From NCBI GenBank assembly GCA_020091685.1, contig CM034606.1, positions 23,824,695 to 23,888,694 on the forward strand: a DNA stretch of 64,000 nucleotides. The letters are read 5' to 3'. This DNA is from Lutjanus erythropterus. Taxonomy: Eukaryota; Chordata; Actinopteri; Lutjaniformes; Lutjanidae. The notes under the pieces were generated by a model. The model saw only the letters and a program-made list of their open reading frames with translations, was not told the DNA's origin and ran no database searches. Below are positions 29,401 through 41,520 of the stretch, in pieces (the first letter of the stretch is position 1; each line of letters starts with the position of its first letter). Position numbers and translations under genes: made by a program.

Positions 29401-30139
29401 TCTTTCTATTTATTCAAAGTGATAAAACGCTGATTTAGTTATTCCCTAGATGTGACTGCTGGAGCTCAGACTTGTGTCTAAATGTCTGCTCAAACCCGCT
29501 CATTCAAACAAAAACATGAAAAAAACTATATATTTACGTCCTGATGAAGTGAAGGCACAACAAGAGAAACAAACACAGAAATATTCATTTAAATCTACCA
29601 CACACTTAAGAATAATAATAATTGTCTTTACCCTCCAATTGCCATGAACAACTTTGAGCTGCCTCTCATTTCACACTGACCAGCTTCACAAAATTCAACC
29701 AGGCCAACACTGCCACCATGTGGTCGAGAACTCTGCTGTAGAGGTTCTCTCTGTTGAAACATGTTGCCCAGTATTGACAAGTTTTAACACCTGTAAGAAT
29801 TCAGAAGCAGGATCTGGATATTGATTTATATTGATATTTCATTTGGCAGTTTTTTAAAATTATTTATGTACTTTTTTCTTTCTTGTAGGTGAGTTTTTAG
29901 ATAACCCTGTAGAGCATTTCTACCTCACCTGCTCATGTACTTTACTTTGATCTTTTCTCTGGCCTTTTTTTTTTTAGAAATGCGCAAATAAAACAAACAT
30001 TATAGTGCATAATGTAAGGTAATGCTGAGATGCTGTGTTGGCTTCTGATGGTGTGTATTTGTATATATTTGTTGTTTCAGTGTCAGTTTCTTTTTTAAGG
30101 GAACAATTTTGTTTTTTTCAGCTTGTAAAAAACAAAGTT

Positions 30140-30250
30140 ATAGATAGATAGATAAAAGACTTTATTCCTCCCAGCAGCAAAAGAAAAAGGCTAAAGAGGT
30201 CGGGAACAATTACGCAAACCAGTAAAAAATATTTCGAATAAATTAAAGAA
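30140..30250 (-). mobile_element. LINE 3' tail with (TATC)n end
   Basis: The minus strand reads 'aggaataaagtcttttatct' and then TATC repeats, the ending of Rex1/CR1-like fish LINEs. Only the tail is recognisable. Confidence 0.5.
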
Positions 30251-30365
30251 GTTAGACTCCAAAGCTAAATTTACATCACAAGTTGGTACAAAGCTTTGCA
30301 AAAGCAGTGTGACTCTGAAACCCTCAAATAAAAACCTGTCAAACAATGACTGCTGTACAGGAATA

Positions 30366-30513
30366 CACTCTCAGAAATAAAGGTGCTAAGTAGAACCATA
30401 AAATTTTCAGCTTGTTCCTACATACCTTTCATAGAGTTTTTCCTAACCCAGCATATAGGATATGGTACTAAGATGAAAGGGGTTCTTAATAGAACCCTTA
30501 TGTCTAAGAGTGT
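30366..30513. mobile_element. MITE with 'agaaataaag.tgct' end, copy 2
   Basis: The left end 'cactctcagaaataaaggtg' and the right end 'cttatgtctaagagtgt' are imperfect inverted repeats. 'tagaacc' and 'ggttctta' words occur within. It belongs to the same family as 5657-5912 and lies about 170 bases downstream of the stop codon of the unknown minus-strand gene. Confidence 0.6.
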
Positions 30514-30687
30514 AGTTTCATTTTATGCAGTTTCAGCCAGAAAGAAAAGTTCAAATAGGTTTCTGTATTTTGCAGGAATCTGAAAAAACCTCCAGATAAT
30601 AAATGCTGATGATTTTATTCATTTTTTTTCTTAAATTCAGAAAATCACATGGATGCAGTAATTTCTTATTCTTCATTGATGATCCAA

Positions 30688-32987
30688 TCATAAGTGGTCC
30701 ATGCTCCTGACTTTCCAGGATTTGACCTCTGACGACCATTTATCAAAATGAGTCTGGGTACATGGTGGGAAGCCCTCATCCACATACCCAGATGTTTCGG
30801 ATGGTGGAGCGTAGAGGTATCTGTGACCAACAGTCTCATGGTCAGGGCAGTTGGAGCTGAAAGTGACCTGACTAAGAGTCCTTAATATCCAGCTGCTTTC
30901 TGTGATCTCAGTGCTTTGACTCATGGAAGGAATCTCAGCATCACTCGTCAGACTGCCTGAGGCCTTCATCAGGGGAGAAGGGTCTTTCTTTGTCTGAGGA
31001 AAGTCAGCTCTCCTGCCAACAGGCTCCCACATATGGAGACCTCCAGGTCCTGGTGTAGATTTGGAGGGTCCAGGTTCAGAGAAAGCAGGCCGAGGAGGTG
31101 AGGAGGAGATATAGCCCAGCTCAGAGCTGTTATAGGCTGGATAGTAAAAGTATCGCTTGTCCCCAAGGACTTTTGTGAGATTACATGCCAAGTATTTGTC
31201 ATCAGCGTCACTTTTTAAAGCATTTAGGCAAGCAACTGTTTGAATCCAAGCTGAAAGACAGGAGATAAAGGAAAGCTGGTAAAACAGAAATAAAACATTA
31301 TAATTTAAGATACATTTCCTGATTTTGTTACAGCGCGCCCATGCACCAAAATTTGCTCCCAGCCCACTGTTGATGTTTGCAACTAAGCACTGATGGAAGC
31401 AGTATTCAGATTCTTTAGAGATTTAGAGACAGTGTGGAGCTTAGAAACAATCCCTCCTTTCAAGTGTATAGAAAAAACGACGGTCGCTGCAAAAATCCCA
31501 CAAAATGTAAAAGGCCATATCTAGATGCAGTGTTTGGTTTGTCCTTTCTGGGCAACTGTAGAAACATGGCAGCCTCCATGGAAGAGGATCCATGTCCTTT
31601 ATATAAATAAAGTGCTCATTCTAAGGTAATGAAAACAAACAAATGAAAATATACTTATGAATATTATATGCTGTTTCTTCCATATTCTTCCATTAGATCT
31701 CCATAAATCTTACACACCAGACCTTTAAGTTAAAGTGGCAAATGTAATGTAAAAATATTAGATTACAAATAAAAGTCCTGCTTTTAAAAGTTTATTTAAA
31801 GTAAGTACTTTGTTTGTCATAGAAAAGAAATTAGTTCTGGTAGATTCACAGGCAGAAAGAAAGAAAGTAGTTCCTACATGAATCTGCTCACAACAAGGTC
31901 TTTGGATTATCTTGAGTAATTGGGTTGTGATTTTTGGAAAGAGACACTGGTTTTGAATTTTGTTTTGTTTTTTTTCACATTTTGAAGAATACAAACCAAG
32001 TGCCATTTAGTTCCATTATATTGGAGAGAAGGCAGAAATCTCTACAGCTGATACCTGCAAAACTCTGCAACACATACCGAAAATATCTAGATGGATAAAT
32101 AGCGCAACAGGCCAAGGGAAAAAGTATAGTATAATATCTACTACTGAAATGAAGAAATATGAAGTGTAGAAATGTGAAAATGATACCGAAGCTTGTCTGT
32201 GAGCTACACTGTTTTAATAGCTGATGAAATCCAAAGATTCAAATGTCACTGTTGCTTCTAAATGTCCTTCCTTTAGTCTTAGAGTTTTGAACCTTTTACA
32301 GTTAAACTATGTGGTTGGCACATGATCCGTGGGATAAGTAGAGAATAACTGAGAAAGGTGGTGATATAGGCTACAAGTATGAGAACATTTCCTTGTGAAA
32401 CAAAATAATCATGTCACAGCACATTGCAACTTATGAAATATTATAATTATCAACCATGACATTTATGAGCCTACAGAGGAACTCAGACTAAAATACAACA
32501 GTACATAACGCTTCATATCAGCAAAAAAATATTTTTTTATGTAGTCAAGGCTTTTTGGGCAATTCATGCATGTCACATAATAACATCCATATTTAATCCA
32601 GCACTTCTGATCTAAAGTATAGGCCTGCAGATATAATAAAACACAGGTTTCTTGGACTTTTATTGCACACTTATGAGACCAAAAAGATTAGATCAGTGAA
32701 GTGAGGTGGTGCATCAGCATCAGCTTGAAGGGCTGCTATAATTTCAACAAACCACCAGATGTCACTGTGTTTGCTGAGTTTGAAGCCCCAAATCTTCAAA
32801 TGTTTTTCTACTACTTCAGATATAGAATAAACATATTTAAAAAACAAATAACCTATGATATGGTATATGTATAACTATGCAGTTACAAAAAATTAAACTT
32901 ACAAAAAACTTAAATATCCTTGATCAATTAGTCTTACTGCTTGAAAAGAAGCGTAGATGTTGAGAACTACTCACTTGGTTGGTTCAT
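30688..32987 (-). CDS. Unrecognised two-exon gene, 191 aa
   Basis: Exon 1 (32987-32975) encodes MNQP plus one base and ends at a perfect gtgagt donor. Exon 2 (31250-30688) follows a ctttcag acceptor and supplies the two bases that complete Thr5; the frame then runs 186 further codons to a TGA at 30690-30688. The ATG has A at -3. The protein starts MNQPTWIQTVACLNALKSD and has a Tyr-rich patch (KRYFYYPAYNSSELGY), then a Pro/Ser/Thr-rich, probably disordered middle and an end with SGYVDEGFPP. It has no signal peptide, membrane segment or domain I recognise. The long open exon and matching splice phase argue it is real. The start exon is short, so exon 2 could instead belong to a longer transcript with other upstream exons. 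Confidence 0.6.
31861..32130. mobile_element. Inverted-repeat family element, half copy (P4)
   Basis: It carries 'gtagttcctacatgaatctg', 'caaggtctttggattatctt' and 'ctagatggataaatagcgca', the right arm of the element seen whole at 43368-43988. The left arm is missing. It lies in the intron of the unrecognised 191-aa gene. Confidence 0.7.
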
Positions 32988-32999
32988 AGTTGGCTTTTG

Positions 33000-35900
33000 A
33001 ACTGTTGAATCAGTTATTGTCTCGGTCAGAGCCGCAGCTGCTGCTGCCGCTTACTCCTTGTTGGTAAATGGAGACTGAAGGAGGGTGTGGTGACCACAGC
33101 CGCACAATTGAAGGTTTAAGGTTTCACACGCTCACACACATCATCACCACATGTTCAGCTACCTTCATTTGCAGTCACTTAAAATAACACAGACAGTTTG
33201 TTTGGTTTAGGATTTGTTTTTTTATCACATATGACAACATTTTCTGGATGAAGCACATACATGTAGTTTATATTGTTTTGTCATATAGCTAGCTGGTTTA
33301 ATTAAGTTAATTTCTCCTTGCCTCTGACTCACCTGGCTGCTCAGTTCTCCTCCCAGGTGTGACAAGAGGCTGTACTGAGGGTGGAGCCTGGTTTCATGCA
33401 GAAGCCCAAGCCAGGGATCAGACCAAGAGCTCTGACGGCATGGAGGGGAGGATCCGAGTTTCTGTCTGCTGAGTTTTAGCTGGTCTATGCTGTCCTCCCC
33501 TGTGTGAGTTTTTTTGGTTTGATCTGTCAGTATAGATGTTTCCCTCAGGTGTCATTAGGCCTGTTAGATGAGTAAACATTTTGTTTTGTTGGGCTTGCTT
33601 TTCTGGATCCCTAATTTACTTTCCCTCAGGAGTATATTTTTGTGGAATCTTTTTTTGGGAAAATAAACTCAACCTTTAAACTTCAAACCTGTGTTTCTTT
33701 GTGTCTTGACTGCTTGTTCCAGGACAAAGGGTGAAATGTTTTGTCTGCATTTGGGTTTGTGTTATTTATGACATTCATTCTACTGACATCCATTCAACTG
33801 AACTGATATGAAACACTTTGCTTATATCACATTTGTTCTTCTTTACACTTTCCCATCTTGGGTTTCTTTCCTAATGATCGAAGTGAGACTATCACAAATT
33901 GGTTGGCATGTATATCATCACAGGCAAAATATTGTATTCCTCTTCACTGAAAAAAAAATGAGCCTCCAGCTGTTAATCAATGACTGAAGTGCCTGGCTGT
34001 GGAAAAACTGACACTACTAACATTTCCAAAAATTATTTAACTGTTATTTTTTTCTGTTTTGCTTTTTATATTCTGTATGTATTTGTTTTGTTATACTCTT
34101 TCTATTTTTCATTATTGTGGGGTAGAATTTAAAACCAATACATACTGTATATTCAGTCACAGTCAGCAGGCCTTCTGCAACTCAGCTTTACTGTGATTAC
34201 CAGAAAAATATTCCTATATCATTTTTCCTGTCACCAGTCATCTGTTTAATCTACTGTGCACAGCTTAGTGCACTAAATTAACCCATAATTGCATCTGCTA
34301 AAAGTGTAACTTAAAAAACTTGTCTACTATTCAGGCAACAATAACTACACCAATGGACCTCACAGTGGTGCTATAAATAACTTTATGTTCTTTGCCAAAT
34401 GAATAAATAAATATTTTCCTGAATTATGTCAATGATTTCATATATTTTTGGAGTGTAACCCAGCCATTTTCTGCTATTTTCAATTAGGTCTAAAACCTTT
34501 AAAAGTTGTCAGCCCTGTGATGAACTGGCACCTATCCAAGGTGTGGCCCATCTCATCATTGACCAATTGTTTTGATTCTGGACATGACATTTTGTAAAAA
34601 GTTTTAAAATATGTCCACAATTGAGGAGACTGTGACAATAAATGTCTTAGAAAATAAGATGCACAGTACTAAGTTTCAAGTGTTCACTATGAAACACAGG
34701 GTTCTTGGTACAAATCTTTACCGAAGGTTGTATCTCTCTTACGTGACTTCCTGTCTCTACTTTCACCTTGATATTAAAGGCATGAAATGTCCCCAGAGAA
34801 GTTCATTTCTTTTCCAGACTCATTATGATATTCTGAACATCACATTTACAGGTCATGAGTAAAGCGCTGGAATCAATAGCAGCAAATAGCCTTGTAGACT
34901 TCAGTCAATGTTTAGTTTTCATTGCTGTCAAAAAGTTGCTGGTGGCTTTTTTTTTCAGCAGACGTATTTCACATTAAGAGCACTAGAGGGAGCCCTCTAC
35001 TCAGGGTTCTTCTTTTCCTGACCCCAAATAAATGTACAGTACATGTAAATCCCAGCTAAACTCATTGTAACATGAGGCCAAAGGACTTGTGCTCAAATAT
35101 GTCATGAGAAAAGTATAAAAGGATGCAGGGGAATAATGCCTTAAAAAGGTTCCAGGTAGAAGACTTAACGCTCATAGACAGCTCCTCTATACCATCCAGA
35201 TACGCACTACACACCATACAGTCCTCACATCTGGAGTTCAGTCCTGGTTTGGGGTTTCTGTCACTGTTCGGCGACCCTCTCTCTAAATTTATCAAGGCTT
35301 GTCGTCACGAGTGTCTCTCATATTTCTGCTGGCCAATGGGACCAGCTAAGAATAGAAGAGCACTGACACAGATTAACACGGCTGGTCTCTCTCTCGACTC
35401 TGACTCTTTGTGAAAACCAATTATTTTCCATCTGTCAGTGTTATGCCCACGGTCCTCCTCCTCATGCGTGTGTCTTGACCTTTAGGCTACCTATGTTTAA
35501 CCACTGACCTCATCCATTATAATGTACGGAAAAGGGAGGGGGGAGGAGAGGAGGTCACTGAGGAAACAAATCAGGACCACGACAACCCCAACAGACTAGA
35601 AAATATAAGACTGTAGGTTCTGGTCTGTATTAGTTGTATATTTGTTGAGCATCATGGTGTTTGTGGTAGCAGGTAAATAACTGTTTTCTCTCTTTTTTAT
35701 GAATCTTAGCCTGTGCAGGCAAGACTTTCAAATACAGTTCATGACTTCTTGCAGTTTAAAGTTCACAACCTCCAAATTTCCTTGACACAAAGCTTTATCT
35801 ACTGTATGACTCTGAATGTTCAGCAGTAGAGGAAAGATAAGAGAGCCCTTCAATGACTCCTAAATGTCACATCTAATCCAGGGATGGAGCAGGATCTCTA

Positions 35901-38900
35901 GCATATGTGAGGCTCTCCCTCAGAGGGAGACTGTTGATCCAGTACTCGACAGACACCCAATCACAGTTAGCCATCTACAGTCTGGCTCATGTACAAGGTT
36001 ACTTAGGGTCAGCTTTGAATGCATCTTCAATTTGCTTTTTTCCTCCTCTGAATCTCCTTAGCTGTATGTAAACCGTGAAGTGTATGTTGGTGTGTCCAGC
36101 TCATATCAGTTAGATTTAGAAAGTGACAGCAGTAGCTTGGAGTACTTTCTCCAAACAGCAGCAGCTAAATGCCAGTGCAAACACACCTCGCTGCTGCAGC
36201 TAATGCAAACAGAACAAAACACTTCAGTACATGCAACTAAGCAGCAGGCATGTGCTGAATGTCAAAAAGAAAGCACTTGACATAACAAGTGATCCGCCCC
36301 ATCCTTTACAGTCATTACTTTTGAGTGCTTCCCTCAGGAAGGCATTTAAGGCTGCCACAAGCCACCAAAAGTGTGAATAAGAAATCATTTGTGCAAAGTG
36401 AAATTAAATTATTAAATGCACATGTCAGTTGCACAAGACAGCTCCCCTTACCTCCTTATCCATGTGTGTCCATGTGTGTTTTATGTTGTACTTCATGTTG
36501 CAAAATCAGTTGCTCATTGGAAACAAATAAAGCTGAACTTGAACCTCAGCCCTTATTGACTTTTGTACTTGTACTTTGTTGTACTTTTTATGCAGAATTT
36601 CAGCATTTTGCATTCTTTGTCATGCACTTAATACACTGCATTTGAATCTCCTACTGAGCTCTCCCATTTTACTGTTTTAGGACAATGAAGTTCTAACCTA
36701 ACCACACCTGCTGAGGACAAATAATTTAAGGAACAAGTGAGATCCTTGACAAAATCATCTCACCACCGCTCCATTTAGTAACTGTGTGAAGTTTTTGTTT
36801 ATATGGCGTGATCTTCCACAGCAGATCGATGGACTGCTCAGTTGTCATGGAACTGTAGAAGTTTAAATTCTGAGTACTTTAAAGGTGCAGTATGCAATTC
36901 TTGAGAAAGATGTTGACTCTCATTCTCAGGTCATCAAATTACTGATTCTTTGGATTGGCTGGCTCAAACACAATTGATTGTTGAGTCTTGAATGAAACTC
37001 TAGTGACACTGATGATCCCTTGACGTTACGTCTTGTGCCACCATTCAGTTTACATTTGTGATTTTTATGTCTGTACTACTATTGGATGGACTGCAAAGAC
37101 TTTGGAGTTCCCTTAACTATTAATGTAGCACCATCAAAATTGTAATTTCTCCAATCCTGCAGTCAGCTTCAGTTTTGCCAGGGTTGCTGTAGGTCTGCGT
37201 TTTTTCAGTGGAACTGGGCAACTTTTGATGAATTGCTGTGGGATTAATTTTTTTGCCCACTGGTTGGGTGAACCAAATTTGCATGCAGATTCTATTAATA
37301 ATATTTTTAAATACACATCCATATTTGAAATGAATTCATTTATTTATACTACCAAGCTGACTACAATTTGCCTATGCTCTCTGCCTACTGGTGCTGGTTT
37401 TATTGGCCGTTGGGCTGGTTTTGGGCTGGTTATGATCCGCCGTTGGGCTGGGTGTATCACACAGACCTGGCAACCTCAAGTTTTACCAAACTAAGACGAT
37501 GAACATGCCATGATAACATTATGCCAGGTTGATACACATCAGAAATGCATTGTCATTGTGCACATGTTAGCATGCTGGTTAGCTCAAATACAGCTTCACA
37601 GAGCCATTAGCGTGACTGGAGATTTGTATTATCAAATCAAAATCACTAAATACTTCACTTTAATTCAATCACAATTAAAGGTTTTAAATCCATATCTCCC
37701 CAACCACCAAACTGGACACCATGCCTCCCCAGCCAAGTGGAATCTGACATAGGATTATAAGGCTTGAAGAGAAGCTGCCTTCCTATTTATGCATCTCTGT
37801 CAGCAGATAGTCTTTCCTCAATGTCAGTGCACAATGTCGGATGTGAGCAGCTGGGCAAACACATGAAGCGTTTATCCATTGGGTTGAAGAGCTTTTATGA
37901 CTTTTTCTTTAGCACTCATAATCACTGAGAGCAGTTAAAATACCATAAAGTTAGTGAGTGGAGAACAACATATCTGCAGTGCATCACAGATAAACACAGC
38001 AGATATGTCTTATCTTTACTGTGGGCAGTCCACCTGAGAAAGCAAAAGTAACCTCATCAAGGTAGTGAATACACACAGGCGGAGGAGTGCGGTTCAGTGT
38101 GTAGACATGTTATCATGCCTACCAGTGGCCACAAGAGGGGTGACAGGAAGTGAGTGAATAAATCAATGAATATTACACGTGTGTCACATTTGAACAAACC
38201 TTAAGTCTACAGCCACTAGTGGCTCTGTGAAGCTGTACTTAGAGAGAGTGGTGCTTTGAATGACGTGCAAATGTCAACATGCTCATGAGGACAATGCTAA
38301 CAGCTTGCCCACTGAGCAATAGAAGTTCTACATCCAAAAGGCCTCTTTTTCTTGTTGCACGTTGAAAAGGTGTCCAGGGAGGGATGCCCATTGTTGCCGT
38401 TGAACTCCCTCTCTCACACTCACACATACAAAAACAACAATAAATATGCAGTTAATACATTTTTATTTGTTCAATTACAAGTACAAAATATTTCATTAAT
38501 CACATGTCAGATTTCTTGCACCATTCTTGCATGTCCACAGTGGTCCAAAAATCTCCTGACCAGACGTTAAGATATTAACCTGCATGTCAACGTCCAAGAG
38601 TGTGGTCATTAAACCTGATTTACACATCTTGCAGACATACAGATGTGGTTCTGCACCACATGTAGCCATATAGAGGTTATCTGCACATCTGGCATATGTC
38701 TCATGTTTTCTGGGTGATGTTCAGAAGCTATAGTATTTACCATGTTAACCACTGTAGTCTAGCCTGTTTGTGTGCTAACATTAGCTAATTAGCATAAAAT
38801 AAATAGTGCAGCTTAAGGCTGATGGGAATGTCATCCGTTTTGTAGGTACTTGATTATGAACCAAAATATTAGACAATTGAAATCTGAACTTGATGGTGGT

Positions 38901-40800
38901 TACAATTTACTCTAACTGGGACATTACTGTAGCCTGCCACTCAGTAATGAGCCTGATTATATACAGTACCTGCCCTATAGCGTATACATACTGTTTTTAT
39001 ACTGCTGTGTTTGATGTAAATATCTGTCCTATAGTATCTGTCCTATCCAGCTGTTTATTATGTATTTAATGTCTACTAGTAGCATTACTTAGCATTAGCG
39101 CTAGTAATTCTAACACCTGCGCTGTATATTTTCACTTATACTTATACCTGGATTTGCCCCCTGTAACTGCTGCACATGCTGTATCTTACATATCTTGATG
39201 TATTCATTTCACTCTGTTCATATTGTTACTGCTCATACTGTTATTGCTGTTCATGCTGTATATATCGTAACATGATGGTTCAATTTTTTTTCTGCCATGC
39301 TGAAAAAATTAACACCCAAATAAACTTGTTTGTTTTCCCTACATAAATCATATTCATTCAGCTTAATTATGCTCGATATTATTGGAACTGAAGACCTAAG
39401 AAGACCCTGATTTTTCATTGTGATCGACAGACAAAAAAAACAACAACAACAACAAGCAAATCTTTAAGCTAGATTTGAAATACATATTCATGGGCTCAAA
39501 CAAAACAGAACACAGTGAGTACAGGCAGCGTCAGGACATACCGAGGAAATGGATTCAATTTCCTCCAAGATTCTTGTCTCACATTCTTAGGATGCAAACC
39601 AGCATTGTTGATGATGATCACATGAGTGGATGGGGTAGTTATGAAGTCTAGACAAAAGAAACAACATGAACATAAGGCCCAATTGTCAACAATAAGAAAA
39701 GGTGGTAACACAGTGGTTAGGTTTAAAAACTGCAGCTTCAGACGTACCCTATTTGTGAATGAGTATCAGGTTTTTGTCTATAGCGTTAAATAGAAAGGAC
39801 GGCATTTGACCTGTATTTAGTCATTGTTAAACAACACAAAAACCACACCAAAATAAACAAATAAACTCATATATATTTTAGCATGGTGCATTTCAGTGTG
39901 GCAGCAGTGCAAGATGCATTTTATGTATTTATGGTTGAGTCAAACCAAGAGCCCTTCATCACGTGTAACTTAACTCTACCCATGTTACCTGACACTTTCT
40001 ACTGTTCAGTAAAGCCAAACATGCCATTTAAAAGGAAATGAGTGAACTATTCATTAACTTGTCTATAAAAATTGTTAAAGGCCCTGAAAAAATAGGGTTA
40101 TGTTGGAAAAAGTTATTTCCATTTACCAGTCAGAATTAAACAATGTAATAATCATAATCAGAAAGTGATGACAGTCGCATTGTTGCTTGTTGTTGCTTGT
40201 GCTGCCAGAGAGACAGTTTTAAATCAAACTGGATAAAAACAGACATACAGTCCTGATGATGACACAGATTTGAGTTTCTGACTGTTAAACTTTGGTTATT
40301 TTATGACTTTAAGTTATACAATATTAGCATAAGATCTGAAGTTTTCCACATCATTAAAGAACATTTAGTTTTTTGTCAATTTTCTGTTGATTTGGCTAAC
40401 ATTTGTAATACACTTGCACAGAAACCTGGCTAATATTTATCTGTATGGTCCCTAGATATAATAAAAAATAAACAGTTAACAGTTAAATTAAACATTTCTC
40501 ATATTTTTAATATATTTTATTTTTTTAAAAAAATGTGTTTTCATAAAGTATATTTTCTGTTTATCCCCCGTAGTGCAGTTTCGTAGACTTTACTTTGACT
40601 GGAAACTCCCCTTCTCTCTGAAACCCCCATATTTCCAAAAACAGAATTCTTTGCTATTCAAACCACAGACTAGCGTGAAAGAAACACATTTTTCAAATAT
40701 GTGGTGGCAGAATGCTTAAAAGTATAATATGCTTTAAAAGAAAATGATGAGAGACTGTGTTTTGCTCCTGTGAAATTCAAAAAATAGTTTACATTCTAGT
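33000..40800. other. Gene-free stretch
   Basis: No exon chain is visible. The segment 39120-39300, rich in 'tgctgtat' and 'ctgttcat' words, looks like a LINE 3' tail. The region 33330-33700 ends in 'aataaactcaacctttaaac' and may be a decayed repeat. 37400-37455 holds two copies of CCGTTGGGCTGG. The open frame at 35123-35413 shows no family resemblance and is not called. Confidence 0.45.
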
Positions 40801-41520
40801 GTGGTGAACTTGGCCAAGCTGCGGCAGCCTCGGGGCAGCATGAAGTTCAGCAGACAGCGTGAGAAGAAAAAAAGCTTCTTTGACGTCAGCCACGTTAGAT
40901 TTCAGTTGTCCAAGATGGCGGAGGTGAGCGGGTTGAGGAGCAGAAATCACTTCGAGTCCAACTGCAAAAGCCGAGTCGTTGACGAAGGTAAAGCGTTGTT
41001 GATTTTGTCAAACACATTTTAGACAAGGAGCAGAATATAGAGCTTAGGAGGGGTTGTTAAAAGTTAAAGAGTTTTTTGTTTCTGTCGTCTTTCTCTTTGT
41101 CAGTCGCAAACTCTCGCTTTTCCGTTAGCCAGACGCTTCTGTTTTCAGTTGGGAGACCCGTGGTGTCCTGCCAAATGTGGTACCCCTGCCAGAATATGTC
41201 TCCCCTAGTTCGAAAACATAGTGTCAACACAGTCCAAAGTGTATGAAAATTAGCTAGAGGGAGATACTCCTTTATCAGTGTGTGTTCTCGCTCTGTCAAA
41301 GCATGTTTTCCCTGTATAACTTACGATGAAAAGCTGTTGTTGGAAACTGATTCTGACCCGGATACAAAATTCAACCGCGACACCTGTCGGCTCGTTTGTC
41401 CGGCTGTCACTTTCACCTGGCCCGGAGAGGACCGGCGGCTTGTCCGCGGTGCCTCGTCTCTAAGCCTGTGTGTAGCTGCACAGTCACCGTGTGTTGGCGC
41501 TGAACTTTGAAACCGTCCGC
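40800..41520 (+). promoter_or_regulatory. atl2: CpG-rich promoter region of atl2
   Basis: CpG dinucleotides cluster here, most clearly at 41340-41480, in contrast to the AT-rich flanks. The segment includes atl2 coding exon 1 and the start of intron 1. No TATA box is visible upstream of the ATG. A YY1-type motif overlaps the start codon at 40911-40921. Confidence 0.6.

Noticed and set aside
35123..35413. 96-codon plus-strand open frame
   Set aside because: No known motif, no adjoining exon and no promoter or poly(A) context could be found.
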